A DNA stretch of 64,000 bases from Musa acuminata AAA Group (Eukaryota; Streptophyta; Magnoliopsida; Zingiberales; Musaceae): positions 37,043,001-37,107,000 of the forward strand of contig NC_088355.1 in the NCBI RefSeq assembly GCF_036884655.1, written 5' to 3'. A program made the translations under genes and the position numbers. Position 1 is the first letter of the stretch. Each line of letters begins with the position of its first letter. Below, one piece after another: positions 1 to 12,183 of the stretch. The notes under the pieces were generated by a model. The model did not search any database and was not told the origin of the DNA. It worked only from the letters and a program-made list of their open reading frames with translations.

Positions 1-3000
1 AGGCACGGGTCTGTACATCTTCAATGGTCTTGGATGTTTTAATAGATTGTTCTTTTGAGATAACCTTTAACCAAGAATATAGTAAATCAGTATCTGGTGA
101 TTTACTTCATAAGAAACTTGTCATCCAACTGCTAGCAGAACAAAAGAATGATGCACTCGTCTTACCCCAGTTCCAGTGCAGGGAGCATCCAACAATACTC
201 TATCAACAGAATTAAGTCCAAAAATTTTCGGTAGCTGGATTTAACAGACAGACACAACAACATGAAGGATGTTCAATTTCATAAGCACTTTGACAGTCAG
301 CAATACATATTTAAATTATCATACTTCAAATATAACAGAAACAAAACATCCAAAATATTAAAGGTTTCGGCTTGGAGAAAACAATCAATGTGTAAAATTG
401 ACTATAGGTGTTAACTGATGAATCATGTAAAAAAATGATCATATGAGATCATATGCTTTATCATAACTAACCTCCTTCCCATCATAGTTGCATATTATTG
501 TATTAGTAACACCCATACGATGTATATTAGCTGATAGTGATTTGAGCCTGGTCTCTTTGAATTCATTTGCATAGATTATTCCTGAAAACATCAAAGTGAA
601 TCAACTTATAAATATTACAAAATTCAGTAGTTTGCCTTGGAAGTGACAACAAAATAAAAGAACACATCAATTAAAGAATTGACAACTCAAAATACCACAA
701 TAAAAAGTTTAACCACCAAAGAGCACTTAGCACACTTTTTTTAAGTTAATAGCCATGTGTAACAAAGTGATATATCATGATCTAAAATCGCCATACTTTG
801 TCATGACATCATGGTTGATGCAGTATCTAAAACTCTTGAAATATCTTGTTTTTTAAAAATCAATGTCTGAGTCCATTATAATATGCTTGATTATCAGTAT
901 CACACAAATAAACAATCCAATTTCAGCCAAATTTTGTTGATTTTTATCTACAGGAACTGATTGGAATTAAACAATCAATCAAATTCAACTCAGGTAGGCC
1001 GATTTTGACCAATAGTGGAGACCATCAATATCTTTAATGCTATGGATAAGTTAATAAATTTTCTTTATAGTTTCTTATTCAATAAGATGGAGAGATCGAT
1101 GAGGAAATTATTCATAGAATAAAAACAAGATAGTTAAAATGGTGTGAGGCGTCAGGAGTCATGTGTGAACATCGGATACCCTTGAAATTAAGAGAAAAAA
1201 ATTGTAAAACAATTGTGAGATCAACAATGATTTATCGATCTGAGTGTTGGATAGTTAAGAAATAACATATATAAAAAATTTATATTGTCGAAATGAGAAT
1301 GTCGAAATAGATGTATAGAGTTACTAAGAAAGATAGGAAAAGAAATACATTTATTTGTGAACAACTAGGTATTGCTTCGATAGATGATAAGATGAGAGAA
1401 ACTTGTTTAAGATGATATAAGCATGTGCTTACGAGACCTCCGAATGTAGTAATCAAAAGACGAAAAATGATTAATGTTAGTGGTACAAGGAAGTAAAGAA
1501 AGACCTAAAAAGACTTTAATAAAAACTATAAATAAAGACTTAAGTACTCTGAACTTAAATAAACATGTGATTTTTTACAAATATCAATGATGACAAATGA
1601 TCCACGTAGCCGATCACAAATAGTTGAGACTTATAGCTTTATTGTTGTTATTATGTATATGTAAAACATGAATTAACTATTTTTCTAAAATATATGTTCT
1701 ATTCGTTTAATGCAATTTTTATCTTTTATATTTCAATTCCATATTTCTTTTAGAAAGTTAATATCTTAAATTATATTCATGACCAATATAGATTCTACTA
1801 ATAAAATCCATTTGATCCCAATCATTATATTAAAGCAAGAAAACCATCCACATCTTCTACTCATGGTCATTTAAGTTAAATGAGAGTCAAGTTCGTAAAA
1901 GATAAATGTCACTGAAATGACTTTTCATACCCAAAATGTGCCTTTAAAAAAACCAAAATTGTGTACCTTCCAATTTCTCCAATATTTTTATGGGCTTTCT
2001 CCATTTTGACAAAGTTTTGCATAAATAAATCATGAGAAAGAAAAAACTTTTCTCTTAAAACAAGAAAATTATAAAGAAAAACTACAAATAAAACAATAAT
2101 AAGTCAGTTCTAAACTCTTTGGTTAGCCTACACTAATCCCCTTTTGATACATTGAGACATCAAACATGTTTTTTATTAACTGTTTCTAATATATTTGGTC
2201 TTCATCAACTACTCCTTGTATCACTAATCTAAATTGATTCATTACACTCAGCAAGTGCATTTACAGCTATTCGTTGAATACATACACTATGCGGTTTTCC
2301 GCCTTTTGACACTCAAACTTACACTATCCGTAATTTTTCATATATGCGAACACTACTTAGTCAACAGTTTCTGATAATCCTGTGCATCAATCTTCATCTC
2401 AAGCATAAAAAAAGTGATCTAAAGCATTGAATTAAGTCATATGAACACAAACAAGAAATATTAGTGAAAAGGTGAAGATGATAAAAATATTAAGAACATG
2501 CAAACTAATCAAGTAGAGCATATTGTGCTTACCTGTATTCTTCATGAGGGCTGCAATGTATGTAGTTTTACCACCTGGAGCAGCACTGAAGAACAAAAGG
2601 TGCTATTAGGAAAAAGAGTATTGAAAAACAAAGAAAACCAAACATTCAACGTCAACAGAGAAAGTAATGGCATCCAATATTTTGTCACTGACACAAGGCA
2701 TTGGATCACTTGCATGTCGCAATTCAATCAACATAGCTCAACAAAGGATCAAAGAATTATCTGATAACGTGAAAGCACTTGCATTTCAAACTTACAACTT
2801 ATAAGGTACAAAAATTTTCAGCATAAGATATTAGACAAACAAACAGAGCTGAATATTCAAGATCAACAAAGAAAGCAACGGCATCCAATATCGTGTCACT
2901 AACACGAGGCATTAGATCACTTGCACATTGCAACTCAAACAGCATAGTTCAAAAAGGTTTCAAAGAATTATCGGATAATGCGAAAGCACTTGCACTTCAA

Positions 3001-5451
3001 ACTTGACATTTATAATGTCCAAAATATTTCAGCATAAGATAGACTCTTCCTGATTTTCTTCTAGATGACATCATGTACTCCCATGCCTTTGGATTAGTAA
3101 AAAAGAAGTATTCACAACCATATATAATAGTTTCTACTTTATAATAGCACTACTGAGACCGTGAAGGTATATGTCCAGCATCCAGACAGAGTCCATCTTA
3201 GGAAAAAAAATTGTTTTTCTTAGGTATTTCCAACTTAGTTTTAATAGAACAAATTGGAAAAGTTTCGATGAAACACTACTGCTGCTAGTTAAGTCAAGAA
3301 CTTTATTTTTATAACAGAATAAATCAGCATTCAATTCCAGCTAACCAAATTTTATCACAACAAAATATCCAAGTCCTTCAAACATTTTTTGAGGAGTACT
3401 AGTAGATAGGGAGGAAGCAGGCCTCCTCCTTCATCTACTTGTCTTTTCTTTTTCTTTTCACCCTTATCTTTCTCTCTTCTTATGTTTCTCCTTATTATTA
3501 TTAATCGACCACAACCACTTCTTTGCATTTAGTATTAATCACATTTAGCATATTAAGTGGTCAAACTGTAGACATCATATGATAAGTAAATTGTCTAGGC
3601 ATCACTCATTAATTCAAATTTTTATTTAGCTTAATATCTGGTGCATCTATGCAGCTGATAATTTGAACAATTCATCAACTGAAATGACTGAAAGTAAAAA
3701 AGCACAAAAAATACTTTCCAAACACATGACTAACAGTACTTACGCCATATCAACAATTCGTTCCTTTTCTTGAGGAGCAAGCGCCATAACTGGTAAAAAG
3801 GAACTTGCAGCTTGTTTCTGCATACATAGTGAACATCAAAAAATCTAACAAGAAAATATATAAACACAATCAATGGGCTTAGCAAGGAAAACAAAGGTCA
3901 TAACATTCTTACCATGTAGTGCCCAGCCAAATACTCTGGTGTTGCGCCAATAGGCACTTGAGAATCATATACAACTAACCCCACCTGTCATATTCAATCA
4001 CACATATATCTTCAAAATTTCAAAGACAAACTACAAGGAAAATGTTTAAGAAACAATAAACCAAAATTACCTTTGACCACTTGCCAATTGGGTCTAAATT
4101 CACACCCCTGTTAATTAGAACTCCAGCAAGATCACGTCTACGAGTCTGTTGACCAAAAAGTTAGAAGCACGCAGGGTCCATGCACATAACAACCAAATAT
4201 TCAAAAAAAGAAGAAACTTGTAGAAATATAATCTGTTCACCAAGTAATAACAATGGTGGCATAGTACATCCTTAAGGGAAAAAAATGGATAAAATTCTAG
4301 TCACCTTTAGAGTATTTGTACGCAGACATTCAGGTCTACCCTTTTCAAAAGCCTCAAGTAGCTCAATGAGTTCAACAGCTGGGAATATCTGAAAAGACAA
4401 AATTAAGCAAGTATAAGAAACAAGAACTCAATGGTGCATAAGACCATTAAAAGAAAAAGGGTAAGAAAAACAATCGCATTGCCTCAATAAAAGCCTCTAT
4501 TAGAAATTCATTATAGCCATAATAAGACATTAAATCTGCCTTAAGCTGATTGACATAATCCTTCCTTGAAGCACCCTCCTGCCTCAGACTGTTGAAATTA
4601 GATAGCACACGAACAACTGTCAAGAGAAGCAAAGACAAGAACAATGTATCTTTAAGTACCATAGAAGTAATTAAAGAATGCAACCTTGAACAAATGACAA
4701 ATATGAATGACTGCAATAGCTCAAGGACTAGGGAAACAAGACTACGCACTCTCATTGATCCGCCTACGAATGTTCTGCAAATTGGGCGGCTGACGAGCTT
4801 CATCTTCGAGTTCCTGTAACATTAGTCATGCTTCAGTAAAAGAGCAAGCTTTCCCAGAAAATCGAGCAGAAGAGAGAAAGTTATTAAACGTAAAAAAGGA
4901 GCAAATTTTGGATAAAGCTGACCTCTTTGGTGGGCAATCTGAACTCATCCGACTCTTCCTTTATATTAAGCCTTAATTCCTCTTCCGCCTCCTCCTCCGC
5001 CCTGGACTTGGCTTCGTCTAAGGCTCTCGATTTTGCCTCCAGATCAGACTCATCTGAATCCGAGCCCGACCCCGGCTCTTCCGCTTCCTCTGAAACGCGA
5101 GCAGAAACATCAGAAAACCCAAAATATCAAGCCGAACGATCACCACGATAAGAAACCTAAAAGAAAGACAAATCGGCGGTGAAAAGCACCGTTATCGCTG
5201 CCGCCAAGGAAATCGTCGGTAAACGGTTCGCCATCCGAAGAGGCATCTGACGGAGACTCATCGTCTTCAACATCCGACGATTGGCTGCGGTCGTCCTCCT
5301 CCATCTCTTCCTCGGAGCCTGGGTCGAATTCGAGGGCATCGATATCCTTAGAAGCAAGCTCCTTCTCATCTCTTTGACTCTTCTTGTTCTTCTTCTTCAT
5401 GAGGTTAGGGCTGGCCGACTTGACGGCCTTCCGCTGCGCCCGAGAAGCCAT
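1..5451 (-). CDS. NOP2: NOP2-type 25S rRNA (cytosine-C5)-methyltransferase, 5' part, cut by the window edge
   Basis: This is a nucleolar enzyme of the NOP2/NSUN1 family, which methylates large-subunit rRNA with S-adenosylmethionine and helps 60S assembly. I read 12 exons, all in phase: 5451-5190, 5089-4923, 4813-4750, 4616-4483, 4388-4305, 4145-4071, 3984-3913, 3817-3744, 2585-2533, 581-472, 234-166 and 64-1 (continues left). They give 409 residues. Residues 1-140 are basic and then acidic, low complexity, as expected for the nucleolar N-terminus. The SAM-binding motif DMAAAPGGK lies at 309-317 and the motif IV loop DAPCTGTG at 381-388 (Cys384). The catalytic TC motif must lie beyond the edge. 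The start is the ATG at 5449-5451, followed by a Lys-rich tail. Intron 4 uses a GC donor (4482-4481). The assignment is very secure; the missing 3' part cannot be judged. Confidence 0.93.
1090..1665 (+). mobile_element. LINE ORF2 3'-end remnant inside a NOP2 intron
   Basis: The plus strand (antisense to NOP2) reads, with frameshifts and stops, as the C-terminal part of a plant LINE reverse-transcriptase ORF. Recognisable pieces are '[15 protein letters not shown]', '[12 protein letters not shown]', 'KMRETCLR' and a 'GRxKKTL'-like piece near 1490. It ends with the usual plant LINE tail, a degenerate 'DPxxxVADP'-like stretch and then (GTT)n near 1640-1655. The 5' part is absent, as in typical 5'-truncated insertions. 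It lies wholly in the intron between the exons at 2585-2533 and 581-472. Confidence 0.75.
2643..3045. repeat. Imperfect tandem duplication of about 200 bp in NOP2 intron 8
   Basis: The segment from about 2643 to 2834 is repeated at about 2851-3043. Shared landmarks are 'GGCATCCAATAT' (2670 and 2881), 'CAAAGAATTATC' and 'CAGCATAAGATA', at a constant offset of about 210 bases. It is non-coding, immediately upstream (in NOP2 sense: downstream) of the exon at 2585-2533. Confidence 0.7.
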
Positions 5452-5496
5452 AGGCAATCAAGGGAAGGGAAAAAGAGAGAGCGCGGATGAGTGATG

Positions 5497-5510
5497 AAAC
5501 CCTAGGGTTT
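5497..5510. promoter_or_regulatory. Palindromic double telo-box at the NOP2 5' end
   Basis: AAACCCTAGGGTTT is two overlapping telo-boxes (AAACCCTA on each strand), 46-59 bp upstream of the NOP2 start codon. Telo-boxes near the transcription start mark plant ribosome-biogenesis and translation genes, which fits NOP2. That it works here is inference. Confidence 0.65.
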
Positions 5511-5526
5511 AAGAGCGAAGGGTCCG

Positions 5527-5799
5527 GGTTCCTCCGTTCGCATTCGCAAGAGCGGACGACGTAAATATACTCGCGCCCATGTACCCCAGTCACGACGGCT
5601 GAGCCGAGGCTTTATTATGAGGGTCCCACAACGCCTCTTGGACGGAATCCAACTCAAGGGTTCGCGGAATACGGGTTCGGGTTCTTTCTCGCTACTCGCA
5701 AGAGCCGATGGCGTAAACATACTCGCGAAACCGCACCCAATGTGACGTCTTGAGATACACCGAGCGTCATATGTGGGACGCATTACCGCCTCTAGACGG
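5527..5799. repeat. Tandemly duplicated NOP2 promoter segment
   Basis: A block of about 120 bp at 5527-5645 recurs, diverged, at about 5679-5799. Both copies share 'TCGCAAGAGC', then 'CGTAAATATACTCGCG' versus 'CGTAAACATACTCGCG', and later 'ACGCCTCTTGGACGG' versus 'CCGCCTCTAGACGG'. The block is GC-rich and lies directly upstream of the probable NOP2 transcription start. Confidence 0.65.
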
Positions 5800-5859
5800 G
5801 TACATCGTATGGGTGGGGTGGAGTGGGGTCGGGTAGAAAAAGTGATTTTGCGAAACAAT

Positions 5860-5871
5860 AGCCCAATGGGC
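5860..5871. promoter_or_regulatory. Possible site II element (AGCCCA/TGGGCT) in the NOP2 upstream region
   Basis: AGCCCAATGGGC contains TGGGCT on the minus strand, inside an 11-bp palindrome about 410 bp upstream of the NOP2 ATG. Site II elements often pair with telo-boxes in genes for ribosome production. The distance is large, so this is tentative. Confidence 0.3.
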
Positions 5872-5879
5872 GATTATAT

Positions 5880-7141
5880 TATGACCGATAGGTTTGAGAT
5901 GAGTATAAATACTTCGAATCAAGGTTTAGACAAAATTTGAATGCTTGGATAGTGAATCGATTAGAGAAGGGGACAAAGAACACATGATTTCTAGATTAAG
6001 AGAGGCTCATCGATGCATAATTATATCTCCTAACTCTATTTTGGATTAAGATTACGGAAGACCGATCAACATAATGATATATCGAAAGTTCGATCAGGTC
6101 ATCCTAAAGTCCTATAGTTTTTTTTTTAGCAAAAGAAAATTTTAAGCGATAAATTAAACCAAAACATCATCGTTGGCATCAGAGCAAACCAAAAAGTCAA
6201 GATTGATCATGACTGTTTATGTCAGTGATTTCTGTTGAATTTAGCAAGAACTGCACACTCCTATCTATAACTTGAAAGACTGATACGAATTCTGCATATT
6301 GAGGAAGCAAAAAAGCAAATACGATAAATAGAAACATCTCCACAGTTGACTTTATAGTCGGACCAAAAAGAAAGGTTGAGCTCATCTTTGGCATCAAGAA
6401 AAGGAATACTGCAAGGCAAGCAGGTTTTGCAGTTAAACCACCTTGTCGATAAATTATAGTAAGGCAAGAAAGCTTGGAAAGGCATTGCATTCTCAGAGCA
6501 TGTTTCATGAGCAAGAAAGCCAGGATTAATAACCAGAAGCCATAGCTTGGAAAGGTATATTTACAAGTTAAAAGTAGATTATCCTCCGAGCCTCTTGTTA
6601 CATATACACTTCCCTTTCACAAGTGAATATAGATACAAGGTGATATCTCCCTTCCACAACAGAAGAATAAAAAAGAGTTTTGGATATAGACACATCTGAA
6701 ATAAAAGCCAAACCTGGAAGCAAGACACTACAACCGCAGATTGCAGAGAGGTCATTGCGTACCAACTGGTCCTTAGATGAGTCCGAAAAAAAAGGAAGTG
6801 TTAGAAGGATTAGTGTAGATGAACATAAGTAGCGGCTCTTAGATGGACCGATCAAACACTCTGGTTATCCAAAATTGTAGCACATATATGCACCAGCCAC
6901 CATGCAGGGAAAAAATGGACAACATGTGCAAGATTAATGTGGCCATCTTACAACGGAAAATTTGTAGATGGAGTTACCTCTGAAGCTTAGGAGAAGTAAT
7001 TCCAATTCCAATTTATTCAGTTGCCAATCAAATTGCCTTTCTTATTTTCCTTTTCATTCCTTATAACGGGCGATGGGCAGCCAATCTCAATTTTTGGTTT
7101 CTCGAAAGCTTAATATCATAGTAGGCAAAATGCTGCTGTAC
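5880..7141. other. Intergenic region plus 3' UTR of the COL-like gene
   Basis: I see no coding exon here on either strand. The right part, up to 7141, should hold the 3' UTR of the minus-strand COL-like gene. The left part is upstream of NOP2. No repeat family shared with the rest of the window was noticed. Confidence 0.5.
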
Positions 7142-10100
7142 TCAACAGCTTCTTGTTTCGGAAAGTGGATCATAGTCATAAGCTTCACCGGCCTTGACAA
7201 ACCGCCCCTTCACCCTTCGTCTGACATCTGCTCTAGCTTTGCGTGAAGCATACCTGATTTTTTTCTCAAACCTGAAAGAGGAGAAACTGAGAATTTAGTC
7301 ACATATGCTCCCTGAATAATTACAAGTAGACTCTAAATCTAGATCTTTATGTACACAAAGTTCATATATAATTGGATACAACCACAGATCCAAGGTTATA
7401 GAATCCTGCAGAACAAGCAGCAGACAAGAGCATGAATTTTACACGGCTAAGTGGACATAGGTGCTTTTGAGAGTATTTTTGGCACAAAGATGCGTTTTCT
7501 TTTGGGCATCCAGAGACAAGTTGGAAGTGATAACTAGGAAAGGCCCTATTCTCACTAGCAGGATGAAGCAGACTGATAAAATTTTATCCTATGGTCTAAT
7601 CCACGCTCCTCCACATCTTCAATATCTTGAAACTCAGAATTACTGGGGGTTATTAGGCAGTATATACATACAAATATCATATATATGATATTTTTTTCTC
7701 ACTAGTAGTTGCCCAAGATCAACACAAACTCATGCTGTTTGATCTAGCATTTAAGCATTACCACCCTTTGTTGCATTTAAATGCACCATCCTAGAAAGGG
7801 AAATATATTTTAATTGCACAAAGAAGTTTGTCTATACGGTTCAATGACCAGGAATTCAAGAGTGTATATTTAGAGAAATGGTTGTGCCGGCTTTGGCACA
7901 TAGCATCAGCAAACAATACAAATCCATGACAGATAGGCTGTTTCAGTGACTCGAACCTTGGTCTCCCAAGTTGCAAAGGAGCAACCTTACCGACCAGCAT
8001 GGTAATCCAATAATAGGTGTTCAATTAACAGATAAAGGCATATAAATTCTTTGGAAGTCTGCTTTGAGACTCATGATCTGAACTTACTTGCGAGTTTTCT
8101 TCTTTTCCTTGTAACGGATGAGAGCACTTTCCCTGTTAGATGTAGGCAATGAAGAGCTTCCTGGACCAGCATGGTAACAAGAAGGCTCACCTGTTAGAAT
8201 CATTCCCGACATTCCACAATCTTGATATTCTCCTGCACTGCTTTCACCAGTCACACCAGAAAAGGAAAATGATAGAGTGGACTGCACCTGGAGTCCTGGT
8301 AAAGCCAGGCTAGATTCTGCATTTCCTTCTGGATTTGACATTGCAGGATCAGCAGATACTGCATTACCGCATGTTGCTTGCATTTGTTTAACCTGCCCAT
8401 CAGATGATTCTTGAGAATGATATTGAGGACAGCACTAATAATTCTTAGTTCAAATGAATTGAATAAAAAGAAACATGAGCAAGAAAGAGCACTAAAATTT
8501 AATTAGTTCACGCAGAAATGACAGATAAAAGCAAGTATCACGCTTGATAAGTTTTTAATCAAGTAGCACATTCTTGCATTTGGATGAGTTTTGCAGGATA
8601 GCAGAGGGTGGGTAATTAAGAACCACTCGCATCATTGAATTTTCTTTTTCTTCTTTTTCAGCTGCTGGCAGCAATAGGTCAGTCGAGACTGGTTGAAATT
8701 GGCTAATTCCAGCTGATTCTGATTAAGTTCCAGGCTCTTCAGCCATCTATATTATGATTCAGCCAAGAATCAGATGTTCTCTGCCAGGTTCTAATCCTCG
8801 CTGACCAATCCGGTTGGGATCATACAATTAGGCAAGCCATGACTTTAATATTAGCAAAAGAAGTTTGTCATCATGATAAAAAAAATAAATAGTAACTCGA
8901 GTTAAATCAAGATGAACTTACTGTTCTAAGAGTACCAGGGTAGGTAGAATATGTCCATACAAACTGAAACCTATATGTCAGAGATTTAATTCAATAAATA
9001 TTTATCTGGTTTGTAATTATTCAACCATGACATTTATCCCTACCCCAGATACCAGTTCCATCAAAGCTCAAAATTCCTTCCATGAGTTAAGCATTCAAAA
9101 GCTAATGAGAACTTATATTTGAAATAGGACCAAACCTAATGGTTGTATTCTACTAGACAAACAACTAAGCATTGGTCCCCAATGCATGGCAACAAGCTAA
9201 ACATTACATAGGCAATTCGTAAATCTAACATGCAATGAATAAAGGAGCTGGAGCATATGAATGACACAATTTCATCCAATAACTAAGAATTCAAGTTATG
9301 ATTTTTCACTTTGCAATGTGCTACAACAGCGGAAAAAGCTACATGATATACCTCTTCGGCAGATTCACCATGGCAAATGGAATTAGTAGCAGAGTTTTCC
9401 TTCATGTCAAAAAAACTATCAATTCCAGCATCATCAAAAAGATCCCCTGTTTGGTTGTGTGATGCACCAAAGAGTTCTTCATAATTCTCGAATGTCATGT
9501 CTACATCGCCCATTGTGAAACCTTCATAGAAATCATCTTTACAGAAATCAACATCATCTGTCCTGGGACAACTTGTCTGGACACAGTCAAACAATTTAAA
9601 GTGATTAGCAGTCGCATTAGTAAAAAGTTCTTTTAGGTATGCTCGATGACAATTCAAAAGAGCAATCATTGTCTTGAAGTTCACAGAGACCGTTGATAAC
9701 TGCACTGGTTTTTTCATAATTTAAAGCTATACAACTTTCTTGGCGAGAATGTGCATTGTGTCACAAAATAAAACAGAAGATGACGGCCACGTATTCAAAT
9801 AAAAGGTTCTGTAATAACTATCTAGAAGATTAACAATAAGCCAGACCTCAATAACATCATTGTAGCATTCATTATAAAGCAGCACAGAGACTATCTCATA
9901 TAACTCCTCCATAGTGTTCAGAGAAAGGGCACACAACTTCCATATATTTATCACGAAAAATCCTTAATCATGGTTTGCCCAAAAAGAATAAACTTGACTC
10001 TCAAATTGTGGAAAGAAGTTCCATTAGAAAGCATAGGAGTTTGCATTTCACAAAAAAGTGCAATAAATTTGCATCTCAATAAATTAAAATTTTGAAGCTA

Positions 10101-10708
10101 CTAATATGCACTAAAAAAATCTGATGTACCTTGGGTGTAGTTGAATCCATTGAACCAGCTGGTCGATCAGCACTACATGACATAGCATTTAATCCAGATG
10201 CTGAAGATGACTCCACCCAGGGATTGGCCTTCTCAACAGCTTTTATATCATTCATCTTTCCAGTGCTGCCGAGATTGGCAGTACTGCTGTCCTCTGGAGG
10301 TCCCCAACAATTGGTAACACTGTTCTCATTGATAGTCATCAATCCTTTCTCAAAATCAGGTTCTTCCATATCAGGAAATTCAAAGAAGGACCAGATTCTA
10401 GAAAATTCTGCTGCTGATGGGCAGCCTGAGTAGCAGTTGATAGTCTGCCTCTTGTGTTCTGAAGTCAATGCCAACCCATCATGACCATTCCAATCACAGT
10501 TTTGGCAAAGCGAAGCATTTTCTTCTATGCACCTTACTATAGCAGGTTGGGTAGTGCATCTGTCACATAAAAGTGTACGCGAGTGCCGCCGAGAAAGTGC
10601 ATTTGCAGAATGAATATTACGGTCACATGACAAGCATAAGGAAGCAGCATCAGACCTGCAGTAGACCACAGATCTTTGCTCCATGCAGAAATCACAAAGA
10701 CGGCCCAT
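7142..10708 (-). CDS. CONSTANS-LIKE 9/10-type double B-box and CCT-domain regulator
   Basis: Likely a nuclear transcriptional regulator of light or flowering responses. I read four coding exons: 10708-10130, 9576-9352, 8434-8088 and 7271-7142 (TGA), giving 426 residues in a continuous frame. B-box 1 spans residues 5-42 (CDFC...CLSCD...H42) and B-box 2 spans 48-85 (CDRC...CQNCD...H85). An acidic middle follows, and a C-terminal CCT domain (about 371-414, [20 protein letters not shown]) is split by the last intron, as in this subfamily. The C-terminus ends [12 protein letters not shown]. The third exon could start instead at 8392 (CAG acceptor, same phase), giving 412 residues. I prefer 8434 because the extra 14 codons read as open coding sequence behind a more T-rich acceptor. 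The B-box/CCT architecture is certain; the exact orthologue is not. Confidence 0.92.
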
Positions 10709-11990
10709 GCTAGTTCAATGGACAAAAGATAGCTGAACAAATCAACACAGTGAGCCTCTAGAACACTTCCTGTAATATACAACACAAGCTCCTCCTTCTC
10801 CAAGAGACTTCATAAGTGCAAAAGCCACTAACGTCCACATGCCAAAGAAAAGGAATAATAATCAAAGATTAGAATGACATGCCTATAAAGTAAAGAATAT
10901 CATGGGCTTTAATAAACTAAATCGTTCTATATAAAACAATTACCTAAATCATGAAAACGTAAATTCACGATGCACCAGGGAAGTTCTATAAGTATTTAAA
11001 GAGTAACACGACCGCAATGACTAACATGAGTACAACTCTAGCCATCACCTAGGTAGGCTGGAGGTTGAGCATCTGGAAGGCTTCCGTTTGGTCAGGTTTA
11101 ATGCCTAATTCATCCGAATCTTGAAAGCAAATATAAACAGATATATACAGCTCTTCAATTTTACAATTAATTAGTTATTGTCTGTCATCTAGACATTTTC
11201 CAATAATCGGACGTGAGCATCCAACAGACTATTTCATGGCCCAGAAGTTTCCATGGCATAAATTTTCCTTCAACTGAGTCCCAAACAGAGGAAAAAGTCT
11301 AAAATGAAAATAGAAGTTAAAGTCAAATCAAGTTGAAGGAGAAATTTCATATTCTATAAGTCGTTAATACCATCTCCAGTATCTTAATGGACTTAGATAA
11401 CCTCTCTTACCTAAAATAGCAACCTTTTCTTGGATCATTCTCTGCCAATAATTTTCGTAGATAGGAGAAGCTATAACCACATACTATAAACAAACTGATC
11501 TAAAGTGTATATACTGTTCTCTCACGTTTATATAAAATCCAAACATTTTACGGCAGGAAGAAGTATCAAATCTCATGATGAACTTCAAAAAAAAAGAAAA
11601 AGAAGAAGCAATACTCTAATTTGAACCCCCAATTAAAAAGAAAAAAAGATTTTCTGCAACAATCAAACTGTATCGAGATTCAAAACCAAAGAAAGATAGA
11701 GAAAACATATCTGTTCCCTTTCAAGATCAAATCTTTGCTAAAACGCCTCAGTATAAAATAATAACCCGAGACATCACTAACTCTATGCAGCTACAGCGGC
11801 TAAAATCAAATCCAACGTCAAAAGAAGATATGTAAATCAATAATCAATCATTACCGATCCCGAACGGCCTTCGCGAACCGCAAGCTCCCTTCCTCCGTGG
11901 CAAGAAGCAGAGAAACCCTAGCGTAGGATGAGCGATTTGAGGAGACCCGATTCCTTTTGGGGGGAGTAATTTAGATAGAGATGAGCAGAT
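10709..11990 (-). other. 5' leader of the COL-like gene with a leader intron of about 1.1 kb
   Basis: A leader exon seems to end at 11855 with donor G|GTAATG. The matching acceptor is probably the AG just before the ATG (near 10709-10711) or the CAG near 10732. The leader exon carries a telo-box-like AAACCCTA at 11913-11920. The intron itself holds nothing coding that I can see. Leader extent and transcription start are inferred. Confidence 0.5.
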
Positions 11991-12059
11991 GAGACGAGCC
12001 TGTGGGACTAAAAACAAGGGGAGGCCTAATGGGGGGCCCGCTGGGACCCTTGAAAAGTG

Positions 12060-12083
12060 CACCGAAAAGTGCACTTTTCGGTG
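12060..12083. repeat. 24-bp perfect palindrome upstream of the COL-like gene
   Basis: Two 12-base arms meet at GTGCAC and are exact inverted copies (left arm CACCGAAAAGTG). A partial copy of the arm, TGAAAAGTGC, lies just before it at 12051-12060, and CGAAAAGTGCG recurs at 12787. It lies about 70-90 bp upstream of the presumed leader exon. It may be a dyad protein-binding site or a small transposon relic. Confidence 0.6.
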
Positions 12084-12183
12084 GCATTGATGTAATAACA
12101 TAATTCGTTTATAGCCTAACAGTAACTTTTCGTCCACGTACGTTCGACACGAAGCCACGACTAGCTGTATACCGAAACCGTTG

